In this document: piece by piece, positions 44,527-53,640 of the stretch
Layout of the letters: every line of letters begins with the position of its first letter
Numbering within the stretch: position 1 is the stretch's first letter
Source: RGIG7378 sp045588325
GTDB taxonomy: Bacteria; Bacillota; Clostridia; RGIG7378
DNA length: 64,000 bases
Direction: 5' to 3'
Assembly (NCBI GenBank): GCA_045588325.1
Contig: JAZNEA010000102.1
Span: forward strand, 3,320-67,319
Notes under the pieces: model-generated
What the model saw: only the letters and a program-made list of their open reading frames with translations
Databases searched by the model: none
Told to the model about the DNA's origin: nothing
Position numbers and translations under genes: made by a program

Positions 44527-44573
44527 AAAAAACACAAAGAGCGCCTATACTCTCCAAACAGAGTATGACGCTC
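44527..44573 (-). terminator. Intrinsic terminator upstream of the lipoprotein genes
   Basis: Minus strand: GAGCGTCATACTCT / AGAGTATAGGCGCTC, about 14 pairs with one bulge and one G-U, followed by TTTGTGTTTTTT. It lies 45 bases before the lipoprotein ATG. It ends the topA/trmFO operon, or acts as a conditional terminator for the lipoprotein genes, or both. Confidence 0.85.
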
Positions 44574-44575
44574 CA

Positions 44576-44675
44576 ACTTAAGTCTTTATATTATCGATTG
44601 GACTTAGGTGGTAGAGGCCATGCCTCTGAGAAGTAGATTATCACTTATCGCCTATATGTCCTTAGCTTTACAATA
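44576..44675 (-). ncRNA. Candidate structured leader or small RNA
   Basis: Minus strand between the pseudouridine synthase gene and the terminator. A closing stem GGAC (44661-44658) / GTCC (44603-44600, within CCTAAGTCC) encloses two hairpins: AAGT...ACTT (44646-44631) and AGAGGC-ATG-GCCTCT (44627-44613). Together they form a three-way junction. A competing stem pairs ACCTAAGTC (44609-44601) with GACTTAAGT (44584-44576), excluding the closing stem. Upstream, TATAAA can be seen but without a convincing -35. It matches no riboswitch class I can recall, and the small-RNA option is open. Confidence 0.35.
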
Positions 44676-44739
44676 TATTTATACCATAGTTTTCAAGGTT
44701 TATAAAGTCAGTATGTCAGACTAGTTATTAAGATCCCGT

Positions 44740-45570
44740 CTATACCTTAACCACCAATGGCTCCCCATCCTTGTAGTCCGGCACCTCTATCTCATACGCC
44801 ATCAGCTCCTGATGCCTGTAGCCCAGCTTCTTGTTCAGCTCATAATTGCCGTACTTGCTGTCCCCTACTATTGGGCATCCCAGTGCCGCCATCTGGGCTC
44901 GGATCTGGTGGGTTCTGCCTGTATAGAGCGTAACCTCCACCTCATATATGTCAGGAGCATCATTCACCTTTCCTGCCACCTTGTATCCGGTTATTGCCTG
45001 TAACCTGTTGGGGCCCGGTTGGTTATACACTTTGACCATTCCCCTCTTGGCATCCTTCTCCATGTAGGAGACTACCTTGTCGGACTCCCTGGGCGGTCTG
45101 CCGAACACCTTAGTCCTGTATTTCTTTGTAATATCCCTGTCTCGAATCAGAGCAGTTATCCTGTCCCTCTGCTCCTCCGTCTTTGCAAATATGACAAGTC
45201 CTGCGGTGTTTCTATCCAGCCTATGGCAGGGGAACCACTCCCCCGGCAGAACATCTGCAAGGGTTAGTTCATTGGCCGGTCCATCGCACACACATATTCC
45301 AGCAGGCTTATTCACGATTGTAATGTTGTCGTCCTCGTATGCAATCTGAGGCTCCTGAATGCCCATCAGGACATAATCTGCTATGTAGGCCTGTACAGAA
45401 TCGCCTGTATGCACAACGTGGCTGGCATCTGCACGATGCCCATTTACCTTAATGTCCCTTTGTCTGAAGGCCTTGTGCAACGCGGATTTTGGCATCCTGT
45501 CAAAAGTCCCCATCAGGAACCTATCGACAGTCACGCCATTATGCTTATCTGTAACAGTAAATATCCTCAT
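44740..45570 (-). CDS. RluA-family 23S rRNA/tRNA pseudouridine synthase
   Basis: 276 residues. An S4-like N-terminal RNA-binding part (about 1-65: TVDRFLMGTFDRMPKSALHK then GDSVQAYI) precedes the catalytic domain with the RluA active-site motif HRLDRNTAGLVIFAKT (about 117-132, Asp catalytic). The closing motifs are LYTGRTHQIRAQMAALGCPI and GDSKYG. The target uridine cannot be predicted. 4-base overlap with trmFO. Last gene of its operon. Confidence 0.92.
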   Translation of the reverse strand: MRIFTVTDKHNGVTVDRFLMGTFDRMPKSALHKAFRQRDIKVNGHRADASHVVHTGDSVQAYIADYVLMGIQEPQIAYEDDNITIVNKPAGICVCDGPANELTLADVLPGEWFPCHRLDRNTAGLVIFAKTEEQRDRITALIRDRDITKKYRTKVFGRPPRESDKVVSYMEKDAKRGMVKVYNQPGPNRLQAITGYKVAGKVNDAPDIYEVEVTLYTGRTHQIRAQMAALGCPIVGDSKYGNYELNKKLGYRHQELMAYEIEVPDYKDGEPLVVKV

Positions 45571-46883
45571 TCTGTGATCATCTGCTGGATAATATCCAGG
45601 CTGTTTTGGGCGATGAGCTGGTATCTCTCCATCTTGGACTGCCTGCGCACCTTAGGGAACCGCTCCGTATCCACAATGCCAAAGTTGGCCTTCATGGGCT
45701 GAAAATCCTTGCCAGCATATGCCGAAGAATGATTGGCCAGGGCGCCTATTACCGTGCAAGCAGGGAATATCACAGACTCCTGTCCCAAAACCTCTCTGGC
45801 TGCATTTATGCCTGCCACAAGGCCCGAGGATGTGGACTCTATGTAGCCCTCAACGCCTGTTATCTGTCCTGCGAAATATATTCTCCTGTGAGATTTTAAT
45901 CTATATGTAGGCTCCAACTTGCCTGGAGACTTGATGAATGTGTTGCGGTGCATTACGCCATATCTGAGATAAACAGCATCCTTAAGTCCGGGGATCATGC
46001 CAAACACCCTCTTCTGCTCAGGCCACTTTAAATTAGTCTGAAAGCCCACCAGATTATACATGGTGCCGGCCTTATTCTCTTTGCGGAGCTGTACGCAGGC
46101 ATAGTCCTCACGGCCTGTCCTGGGGTTGGTCAGTCCCACTGGCTTAAGAGGGCCAAACACCATGGTCTCCTCACCTCTCTTTGCCAATGCCTCGATGGGC
46201 ATACATCCCTCAAAATGAATCACATTCTCAAATGAATGCAGCTCTACCTGCTCTGCTGTCAACAGTGCATTGCGGAACTCAGTATACTGCTCCTTATTCA
46301 TGGGGCAGTTAAGATAGTCACCGTCTCCCTTGCCGTACCTGTCGGCACAATAGACTATATCCATGTCTATTGAGTCGGCATCCACAATCGGAGCAGCGGC
46401 GTCATAGAAATATAGCGAATCGTCGCCAATCAGCCCCTTGATACAATCTGGCAGTCCGCCCATGGTAAGAGGTCCTGTGGCAATTATCCACACGGAGTCG
46501 TCATCAGGTATGGAATCTACCATCTGATTGATCACTGTAATATTAGGATTATTCTTAATGGCATCTGTTACGTACTCTGTGAACTTGTGCCTGTCCACAG
46601 CCAGAGCTCCTCCAGCAGGGACCGATGTAGCATCCGCTGCCTGCATGATGAGAGAGTCCAGCCTGCGCATCTCATGCTTTAATAAACCTGAGGCGTTCTC
46701 AATATTGTCTGCCCTCAGGGAATTGCTGCACACCAGCTCAGCAAAGGACTCCATGTGATGGGCTGGAGACATTGCTACAGGCTTGCACTCATATAGGTTG
46801 ACCTGGATACCTCTCTTAGCCACCTGATATGCCGCCTCACAGCCTGCAAGGCCAGCTCCTATTATGTTAATCCTCTGACTCAT
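45567..46883 (-). CDS. trmFO: Methylenetetrahydrofolate--tRNA-(uracil-54-C5)-methyltransferase TrmFO
   Basis: Folate- and FAD-dependent tRNA methylase making m5U54 in Firmicutes. 438 residues, typical. FAD-binding GAGLAGCEAAYQVAKRGI (8-25), then ECKPVAMSPAHH, CSNSLRADNIENASGLLKHE, ATGPLTMGGLP, FEGCMPIEALAKRG, VQLRKEN and the C-terminal GQITGVEGYIES. It overlaps the topA end by 17 bases; topA-trmFO is a conserved Firmicutes pair. Confidence 0.96.
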   Translation of the reverse strand: MSQRINIIGAGLAGCEAAYQVAKRGIQVNLYECKPVAMSPAHHMESFAELVCSNSLRADNIENASGLLKHEMRRLDSLIMQAADATSVPAGGALAVDRHKFTEYVTDAIKNNPNITVINQMVDSIPDDDSVWIIATGPLTMGGLPDCIKGLIGDDSLYFYDAAAPIVDADSIDMDIVYCADRYGKGDGDYLNCPMNKEQYTEFRNALLTAEQVELHSFENVIHFEGCMPIEALAKRGEETMVFGPLKPVGLTNPRTGREDYACVQLRKENKAGTMYNLVGFQTNLKWPEQKRVFGMIPGLKDAVYLRYGVMHRNTFIKSPGKLEPTYRLKSHRRIYFAGQITGVEGYIESTSSGLVAGINAAREVLGQESVIFPACTVIGALANHSSAYAGKDFQPMKANFGIVDTERFPKVRRQSKMERYQLIAQNSLDIIQQMITE

Positions 46884-48987
46884 CGCTGACCTCTTTCGCA
46901 GAATCCTTGGCTCTGGTGGAACACTGGGGATTGCCGCACTTAATCATCCTGCGGCGCTTAAAAAAGCTGGTTACCATAAAGCTACCACATGTGGTGCATG
47001 TCTTGTTTGCCAGAACTGTGCCCCACTCCATATAGTCACATTGTGGTCCTTTCTCGCATACCAGATACTTTTTGCCTTTGGCTGTGGTGCGCTCCAAAAC
47101 AGCGCCTCCGCACTTTGGGCACCTAACACCTGCCTCTACTCTGAGGGGCTTGGAATTCTTACACTTGGGATAGCCAGGGCATGCCAGGAACTTTCCGTTC
47201 CTGCCTGTCTTTACCACCATGTTGCGTCCGCACTTTTCGCACACAACATCGCTGACCTCCTCCTTAATCTCCACCTTGGCCGTCTGTGTCTGGGCCTTAT
47301 CCAGAGCCACGGCAAAGGGCGAATAGAAGTTCCTTAGGAGTTCCTTCCAGTTTGACTGGCCCTCTGAAATAGAGTCCAGCATGTTCTCCATATCTGCTGT
47401 AAAGCCCTTGTCCACAATATCTGTAAAGTTGGCCAACATAAAATCGTTGACAACAGAGCCTAATTCGGTGGGAACCAAGTACTTCTTATCGCGCTCTACG
47501 TATGTCCTGGATACGATTGTAGCAATAGTGGGAGCATAGGTGCTGGGACGACCAATACCCTCCTCCTCCATGGCCTTGATCAAAGTGGCCTCAGTGTACC
47601 TCTGTGGGGGCTGTGTAAAGTTCTGCTTGTCCTCCAGTTTGTTAAGAGCCAGCTTGTCACCCACCTCCAACCTGGGCAACTTGACGCCATCGTCGTCATC
47701 CTCCTTGGCATCATCGGTAGTCTCCTCGTACAGAGCCAAATATCCCTGGAATGTAACCTTAGATCCAGACGCCTTAAACGTCTGTCCATTACAATCAATA
47801 TCTACCTGCATAGTGTCATACACAGCTGAGGCCATGAGGCTGGCCAGGAACCTGTCCCAGATAAGCTTATACAGCTTGTACTGCTCTGATGTAAGGGAGT
47901 CCTTGATGTCCTCGGGGCGCAACTCCAGGTGAGAAGGTCTGATGGCCTCGTGGGCATTCTGGCTGCCAGACTTGTTCTTATAAAATCTGTCCTTGGCGGG
48001 CAGATACTCCTTGCCGTATGTCCTGAGGATAATCTCCTTGCCTGCCGCCCTTGCCTCGTCTGCTATTCTGGTGGAGTCCGTTCTGATATATGTGACCAAT
48101 CCTGTGGAACCCAGTCCCTTAACATCCACGCCCTCATAGAGTTGCTGTGCAATCTGCATGGTGCGACCACTGGTAAATCCATACTTGCGGGAGGCATCCT
48201 GTTGGAGCACGCTGGTTGTGAATGGTGGAGCTGGATTGCGTGTCTTGCTACCCTTTTTGACGCCGGTAACGCTAAACTCACGGCCCTGAATGGCGGCCAG
48301 CACCTTGTCGACTGCCTCTCTGTTAGGCAACGCCTTCTTACGTCCCTGCTCTCCGTAGTACTTGGCATCAAATGCCATCTTATCTCCTGCCTTGGAGAGG
48401 TTGGCAATAATTGTCCAGAACTCCTTAGGCACAAAGGATGTAATCTCGTTCTCTCTATCGCAAATCATGCGGACAGCCACAGACTGCACTCTGCCTGCTG
48501 ATAACCCCTTCTGAACCTTGTTCCACAATATGGGGCTGATCTTGTATCCAACAATCCTGTCCAATATACGCCTGGTCTGCTGGGCATCTACCAAATTCAT
48601 ATCAATAGCCCTGGGTGCCTTAAGTGCAGCTCCAACAGCATTGCCAGTAATCTCGTTAAACGTGATGCGGCACTGCGATGCAGGGTCAATTCCCAAAATA
48701 GTTGCTGTATGCCATGCAATAGCCTCTCCCTCGCGATCAGGGTCCGATGCGATAAACACCTGCTTAGCCTTGGCTGCCTGCTTCTTAAGGTTGGATATAA
48801 CATCTGCCTTGCCGGTGATGTTAACATATCTTGGCTTAAAATCCCTCTCCAGGTCCACTCCCAACTGATTGGTAGGCAGATCCCTGATATGGCCTACTGT
48901 CGCCTCCACGTCAAAAGAACCATCAAGAAACTTCTTGATAGTCTTAACCTTGGTAGGTGACTCTACAATTATCAAACAATCGGACAT
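46867..48987 (-). CDS. topA: DNA topoisomerase I
   Basis: Type IA topoisomerase relaxing negative supercoils. 706 residues. TOPRIM domain at the N-terminus (CLIIVESPTKVKTIKKFL, then ASDPDREGEAIAW with DxDxE-type acidic residues). The active-site tyrosine is in GLVTYIRTDSTR (about 298-309). Three C-terminal zinc-finger-like modules (from about 590) begin CEKCGRNMV, CPKCGGAVL and CTTCGSFMV. It lies between dprA and trmFO, the usual Firmicutes order. Confidence 0.97.
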   Translation of the reverse strand: MSDCLIIVESPTKVKTIKKFLDGSFDVEATVGHIRDLPTNQLGVDLERDFKPRYVNITGKADVISNLKKQAAKAKQVFIASDPDREGEAIAWHTATILGIDPASQCRITFNEITGNAVGAALKAPRAIDMNLVDAQQTRRILDRIVGYKISPILWNKVQKGLSAGRVQSVAVRMICDRENEITSFVPKEFWTIIANLSKAGDKMAFDAKYYGEQGRKKALPNREAVDKVLAAIQGREFSVTGVKKGSKTRNPAPPFTTSVLQQDASRKYGFTSGRTMQIAQQLYEGVDVKGLGSTGLVTYIRTDSTRIADEARAAGKEIILRTYGKEYLPAKDRFYKNKSGSQNAHEAIRPSHLELRPEDIKDSLTSEQYKLYKLIWDRFLASLMASAVYDTMQVDIDCNGQTFKASGSKVTFQGYLALYEETTDDAKEDDDDGVKLPRLEVGDKLALNKLEDKQNFTQPPQRYTEATLIKAMEEEGIGRPSTYAPTIATIVSRTYVERDKKYLVPTELGSVVNDFMLANFTDIVDKGFTADMENMLDSISEGQSNWKELLRNFYSPFAVALDKAQTQTAKVEIKEEVSDVVCEKCGRNMVVKTGRNGKFLACPGYPKCKNSKPLRVEAGVRCPKCGGAVLERTTAKGKKYLVCEKGPQCDYMEWGTVLANKTCTTCGSFMVTSFFKRRRMIKCGNPQCSTRAKDSAKEVSDESED

Positions 48988-49047
48988 ACGTTCTTACTCC
49001 TTCACACGAAAAAGTATATAGCACACTTTGGTTGAGCAGGCAACCTC

Positions 49048-50145
49048 TTAACATGATTTGCCCACAAACCAACCAGGGGTAACCTCGATGGCCTCACCAA
49101 AAAGTGTCAAAAATGTGAGAGACTGGGCAATAGTGCCGGCATCCATGTCAAACCTGAGGCTTAGCTGTTCCACCGTACAGGGAGTTGACTGTATCTCAGC
49201 CAGGAGTCTTTTGTCAAGATTACTCAGTTCAATCCCCTGGCTGGTAAAGCCATCATGTTTTTTTGCAAATACCCCCAATCCGCTGTCAATCATAAAATCA
49301 TCATAGGATGTATATACGTGGGCTCCCTGCTGCAACATCTTGTTTGTCCCCTGACTTCTGAGAGAAGTGATATTGCCTGGCACCGCATATATTTCTCTGC
49401 CCAGATCATTCATATAGTCCACGGTGGAAAAGCATCCGCTCCTGTTACCTGCCTCCACAACCACCAGGACCGTACCCAGAGCAGCTATAATTCTGTTTCG
49501 CAGTATAAAATCTGCTTTATATATGGGTTTTCCCGGTGGAACCTCGGTGAGGACACATCCTCCCGCATCCAATATTGGACCGATCAATCTCCTGTTGTCA
49601 GCAGGATACGGCTTGTCTATATTGCCAGCCACCACTGCAACAGTACGGCCACCTGCCTCTGCTGTGCTCCTATGGATCAGCCCATCCACGCCCTCTGCCA
49701 GTCCACTGACTGTAGTTATTCCGCATTTGCCGCTCCTGCGGCCTATTTCCTCTGCCACTGTCATGCCATAGTGACTGCATGCCCTGGATCCTATTATAGA
49801 AATACGCCTTTCTTTAGCCTGCAGCTTACCTTTGTAAAACAGTATTGGAGGTGGATTTTGCATATCATACAGCGATTTAGGGTACTCATCCTCACCAATT
49901 GCGCACATACTAATCCCCTCTTTTTCTATTATTGCCAAGGCCTTATCCACATACTGTTCAACCTTGCCCTGTAGTAACGCCTCCCTGCCTGCCTTGCCAA
50001 TGATACGGGATGACCTGATTTCACCCTCAGACAGGCACCTGATGTTCTCGTAAGAGTCGTACATTCTGACCAGCTTAGCCAGTCCTGCCGAACCAAGCTC
50101 AGGTATCATCAGGCAGTATATTATGTCGTACATTTTGCTATCCAT
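49048..50145 (-). CDS. dprA: DNA processing protein DprA (Smf)
   Basis: Loads RecA on incoming single-stranded DNA in natural transformation. 365 residues from the ATG at 50145 (MDSKMYDIIYCL), chosen because it has GGGGGA upstream and overlaps comM by only 8 bases; a start at 50211 would overlap by 74. An N-terminal SAM/helix-hairpin region precedes the Rossmann-like domain with ISIIGSRACSHYGMTVAEE, TTVSGLAEGVDGLIHRS and YAVPGNITSLRSQGTN. A winged-helix C-terminus covers about 295-360. Together with comM it suggests competence capacity, though many non-transformable Clostridia keep both. Confidence 0.94.
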   Translation of the reverse strand: MDSKMYDIIYCLMIPELGSAGLAKLVRMYDSYENIRCLSEGEIRSSRIIGKAGREALLQGKVEQYVDKALAIIEKEGISMCAIGEDEYPKSLYDMQNPPPILFYKGKLQAKERRISIIGSRACSHYGMTVAEEIGRRSGKCGITTVSGLAEGVDGLIHRSTAEAGGRTVAVVAGNIDKPYPADNRRLIGPILDAGGCVLTEVPPGKPIYKADFILRNRIIAALGTVLVVVEAGNRSGCFSTVDYMNDLGREIYAVPGNITSLRSQGTNKMLQQGAHVYTSYDDFMIDSGLGVFAKKHDGFTSQGIELSNLDKRLLAEIQSTPCTVEQLSLRFDMDAGTIAQSLTFLTLFGEAIEVTPGWFVGKSC

Positions 50146-51649
50146 TGATACTGATCCCCCTATAAGATAAGGCCCCCAGTATGTGAGCTGCGCCAATGTT
50201 CCCCTTGCCATCCAGGTCGGCCAACGTTCTGGCCACCCTCAGCATGCGAAAATACGCCCTGTTGCTAAAACCATATTTAGACACCGCCATGTCGTATAGC
50301 TTTCCCGTCTCCATATCCAGCTTGCAATACTCATTTACCTCTCCAGGGGTCATCTGCGAATTGTAGCGCTCCCCGTTGCCAAATCTGTGGGCCTGAATTT
50401 CACAGGCCTGCAACACTCTCTGCCTCATGGTCTCGGAGTTTATTGCGGTGTTGTCGCGCATACATTCAGGTGGCTGATTAGTCATTTTGACGTGCAGATC
50501 CACCCTGTCCATAAGAGGGCCTGACAGCTTGGTGATGTAACTGTTCCTCTCCTTTCCCGAACACTTACACATGTTGGGATCATCCAGCAGCTTGCCGCAC
50601 TTGCAGGGATTCGCCGCCAGCACACACAGGAATCCTGCAGGAAAAACGACTCTGGTATTCTGCCGCAACAAGTTAACTGTCCTCTGCTCCAGAGGCTCCC
50701 TCAGAGTGTCCAGGCATTCAGGGGACATCTGTGTAGCCTCGTCCACAAACAGTATGCCGTTGTGGGCCAGAGATATTGCGCCTGGAGTCGGTATCCTGCC
50801 TCCACCTGTCATGGCAAATTTGGTGGTATTTGGGGAAACCTTAATCACAGGTCGTTGCCTGATCCATCCACCTTCCTGTCCCAGCTTACCTGCTGCGCTA
50901 TAAATCCCGGTGGTCTCAAACATCTCCTTTTCTGTCATTGGCGGCATAATTGTAGGTAGCCTCTCTGCCACCATGGTCTTGCCGCATCCAGGACTGCCAA
51001 TCAGCAGCGTGTGATGCCTGCCTGCAGCTGCCACCATCATGGCATTCTTTGCCTCCTGATTGCCATATATTTCGCCATAATCCAGTTGACAACTGCCCTC
51101 CTGCATCTCTCCTGTACCATGCTGCATCTCTGTCTCCACACCATTTATGATGCAATCCAATGCCTGGGCAAAACTATCCGCATAATGCACCCTCTCATTT
51201 TTCATGAGCCATGTCTCCCTTGCATTCTCCGCAGGTATGATGATGTGCTTGTCAGTCTCTCTCAGGCAATAATCCACCATGCTGATGGCATTGCGACATG
51301 GCTTTATCCTGCCGTCCAATGACAATTCGCCCACCAACACATATCCATCCAGCTTGTCCTCGGCCAGGTCGTACATATGGGCGTAGATACCCACCGCCAA
51401 TGCCAGATCAATTGCAGAACAGTTTTTGGGCATATCCGCCGGTGCCAGATTCACGGTAATGTGATTCTTAGGAAAACTGTAATTGCCGTTTTTCAGGGAT
51501 ATTCTGACCCTCTTGGCGGCCTCTCTTTCGTAACTCCCAGCACCTCCCAGCACGTCAAAATCCGGCAAACCGTTGCGCACGTCCACCTCAGCATGAATGA
51601 GAAACGGTCGCATGCCGTAGCACCCACAGGAATAGACTCTCTTAATCAT
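50138..51649 (-). CDS. comM: ComM-like AAA+ ATPase (Mg chelatase-related)
   Basis: 503 residues from the ATG at 51649 (MIKRVYSCGCYG). In transforming bacteria ComM acts as a helicase promoting branch migration of incoming DNA. N-terminal ChlI-like domain (about 1-165), then AAA+ core with Walker A IGSPGCGKTMVAERL (about 214-228), Walker B GILFVDEATQMS, a zinc-like loop CKCGKLLDDPNMCKC, and C-terminal Mg_chelatase_C (about 400-500). The SD is the 3' arm of a terminator-like hairpin that abuts the start. Confidence 0.92.
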   Translation of the reverse strand: MIKRVYSCGCYGMRPFLIHAEVDVRNGLPDFDVLGGAGSYEREAAKRVRISLKNGNYSFPKNHITVNLAPADMPKNCSAIDLALAVGIYAHMYDLAEDKLDGYVLVGELSLDGRIKPCRNAISMVDYCLRETDKHIIIPAENARETWLMKNERVHYADSFAQALDCIINGVETEMQHGTGEMQEGSCQLDYGEIYGNQEAKNAMMVAAAGRHHTLLIGSPGCGKTMVAERLPTIMPPMTEKEMFETTGIYSAAGKLGQEGGWIRQRPVIKVSPNTTKFAMTGGGRIPTPGAISLAHNGILFVDEATQMSPECLDTLREPLEQRTVNLLRQNTRVVFPAGFLCVLAANPCKCGKLLDDPNMCKCSGKERNSYITKLSGPLMDRVDLHVKMTNQPPECMRDNTAINSETMRQRVLQACEIQAHRFGNGERYNSQMTPGEVNEYCKLDMETGKLYDMAVSKYGFSNRAYFRMLRVARTLADLDGKGNIGAAHILGALSYRGISING

Positions 51650-51677
51650 AAAAAAACCTCCCAAAACTCTTGGGAGG
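51650..51677 (-). terminator. Terminator/SD hairpin immediately before comM
   Basis: Minus strand: CCTCCCAA (51677-51670) / TTGGGAGG (51664-51657) with loop GAGTT, then seven T (51656-51650), then the comM ATG at 51649. It is a perfect intrinsic terminator, and its 3' arm GGGAGG is the comM ribosome site. A TATAAT (51683-51678) abuts the 5' arm, but no -35 match lies 16-18 bases upstream. It lies 139 bases after truA. Confidence 0.85.
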
Positions 51678-51815
51678 ATTATATGACTATTCTATTGATT
51701 ATTTTTTGGCCCAACGCCCCGAAAGTCTGCATTTTCAATGGTTTGAGGTCATTATTGCACTATTTTTTGCCCTCAGTTTGGCTGTAGAATGCTGTCGTTT
51801 TCGTTAAGTTGTTGT

Positions 51816-52553
51816 CTATTGGTAGTCCACCTGCCACAGGCACAAACCTCTTGCAGGAGCCTTATGTCCCTTGATGTTCCAGGTTCTGTCAGACAGTGCC
51901 TGCAGGATGTCACCTTTGGATACACTGCCCTGGACGCAAGCTACCGAAACTCCCACAATATTTCTGACCATATTGTGCAAGAACCCATCACCTGTGACGA
52001 ACACTTTCACCAGATGGCCATCCTGTTCTACTCGGACGCCTGATATGGTTCTTATTGTGTTCTTGTTGGCAGATCTTGTGGCAAATGCATTAAAGTCATA
52101 GGTGCCTACGAACATATTCAGAACATCCCTGAGTGCAGCCACGTTGACTACGTCTCCAAAGCATACTGCCATGTCACTATACAACCCCGGATTGCTGGGA
52201 TGATTCCATATCTGATAGCAATATGTCTTGGATCTGGCATGGATTCTGGCGTTAAACCTGTCTGAGGCCTGGCTAATCTCCATCACAGAGATAGTTTTGG
52301 GCAGCCTGCCATTGACCCCTGGCAAAAAATCATCCAGGTCCAACTTTCCCTCCGACTTAAAGCTACACACCTGGGCTCTCGCATGCACTCCCGCATCCGT
52401 CCTGCCCGAAGCTGTTATCTCCACCGCCTCCCCAATATGCTGGGAGACGGCATTTTCAAGAATCTCCTGAATTGTCTTATGGTTATCCTTGAGCCTCTGC
52501 CATCCGTCAAAATCTCCACCATTGTATGAAACTGTCAGTCTGTAAATACTCAT
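51816..52553 (-). CDS. truA: tRNA pseudouridine(38-40) synthase TruA
   Basis: 245 residues. The catalytic aspartate is in the family motif ASGRTDAGVHARAQV (about 48-62). Other signatures are YNGGDFDGWQR near the N-terminus, SKTYCYQIWN, and the C-terminal FLHNMVRNIVGVSVACVQG. It modifies the anticodon stem of many tRNAs. It lies 3 bases from murG; the pairing with murG and pheT in one operon is unusual but the frame is intact. Confidence 0.95.
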   Translation of the reverse strand: MSIYRLTVSYNGGDFDGWQRLKDNHKTIQEILENAVSQHIGEAVEITASGRTDAGVHARAQVCSFKSEGKLDLDDFLPGVNGRLPKTISVMEISQASDRFNARIHARSKTYCYQIWNHPSNPGLYSDMAVCFGDVVNVAALRDVLNMFVGTYDFNAFATRSANKNTIRTISGVRVEQDGHLVKVFVTGDGFLHNMVRNIVGVSVACVQGSVSKGDILQALSDRTWNIKGHKAPARGLCLWQVDYQ

Positions 52554-52556
52554 ATA

Positions 52557-53636
52557 CTATCTGGCACAACCATTTATAATGGACACAATCTGCTCGATGG
52601 TGTCATTTTTAGCGAACTTTCTCATGGCCTCGATATGCTGTGGCCTGCTATTATACAGCTCCATTACCGCATTATACAGAACCTCCGGGCCTGTAATATC
52701 TGACTCTCTCAGCATCTGGCTATAACCCTTGGATACAAACTCCTCTGCATTAAGCACCTGGTCTCCTCTGGAACCAACCTCCAGTGGAATCAGGAGGGAT
52801 GGCAAGCCTACTGACAAATATTCAAAAATGGCATTTGCGCCGGATCTGGAAACTGCAATATTGGCTGCCTTTAGCACATGAGGCATCTCCTCGTTGATGT
52901 ACTCAAACTGCGCATATCCTGCAGTTCCCTGGAGGGTCTGGTCAATATTGCCCTTACCACAACCATGGGCCACACAAAAGTCCTTGAGCAGCATTGGCAG
53001 TGCATCCCTGACGGCCTTATTCAGTCTCTGGGATCCCTGGCTGCCACCCAGCACTAGCAGAACTGGCTTGGAACCATCGAATCCAAAATACTGGTATCCC
53101 ATCCTGGCATCACCAGCCAATAACTCCCTGCGCACAGGGCTGCCCACATATACTGCCTTATCCGCTGGCAAATACTTAAGTGTGGACTCAAATGCCGTCA
53201 GAACCTTAGGCGCGAATTTGGCAGAAATCTTGTTTGCCAGTCCGGGGGTGTAGTCTGACTCGTGACATATACAAGGTATCTTGAGCACCTTTGCAGCAAT
53301 AACCACAGGCACAGCCACAAAACCACCCTTAGAGAAAATCACGTTGGGCCTGAGCCTACGCAAAAGTCCCAGAGCCTGGAATATGCCTGCCACTACCCTG
53401 AACATGTCTGTAAAGTTTTTGAGGTCAAAATACCTGCGTACCTTTCCCGACGAAATGGGATAATATGGTATCCCCTGTGACTCTATCAGACCACGCTCAA
53501 TGCCAGCCTTAGACCCAATATATTTGACATCATATCCCTGCTCTCTGAGTGAGGGGACTAAAGCAAGGTTGGGGGTCACGTGTCCTGCCGTGCCCCCACC
53601 TGTTAATACTATTAATTTTGTTGACTTATTATCCAT
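52557..53636 (-). CDS. murG: UDP-GlcNAc--MurNAc-pentapeptide-undecaprenol GlcNAc transferase MurG
   Basis: Makes lipid II from lipid I at the inner membrane face. 359 residues, GT-B fold family GT28. N-terminal LTGGGTAGHVTPNLALVPSL (about 11-30), SKGGFVAVPVVIAA, VLVLGGSQGSQRLNKAV, and the UDP-GlcNAc site AVSRSGANAIFEYLSVGLPS. It lies 4 bases after pheT, far from the dcw cluster where murG usually sits. Confidence 0.96.
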   Translation of the reverse strand: MDNKSTKLIVLTGGGTAGHVTPNLALVPSLREQGYDVKYIGSKAGIERGLIESQGIPYYPISSGKVRRYFDLKNFTDMFRVVAGIFQALGLLRRLRPNVIFSKGGFVAVPVVIAAKVLKIPCICHESDYTPGLANKISAKFAPKVLTAFESTLKYLPADKAVYVGSPVRRELLAGDARMGYQYFGFDGSKPVLLVLGGSQGSQRLNKAVRDALPMLLKDFCVAHGCGKGNIDQTLQGTAGYAQFEYINEEMPHVLKAANIAVSRSGANAIFEYLSVGLPSLLIPLEVGSRGDQVLNAEEFVSKGYSQMLRESDITGPEVLYNAVMELYNSRPQHIEAMRKFAKNDTIEQIVSIINGCAR

Positions 53637-53640
53637 CTTG

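Noticed and set aside
43895..44557. Longer start for the lipoprotein at 44557
   Set aside because: It would run through the terminator hairpin and hide the signal peptide; the ATG at 44482 has the repeated SD and begins the signal sequence.
44620..44724. 34-codon hydrophobic plus-strand ORF that could be a type I toxin
   Set aside because: No convincing promoter or strong SD, and its sequence does not match holin-like toxins I know. Kept only as an alternative in the leader-RNA finding.
49048..50211. Longer dprA starting at 50211
   Set aside because: It would overlap comM by 74 bases; the ATG at 50145 has a good SD and gives the normal N-terminus.
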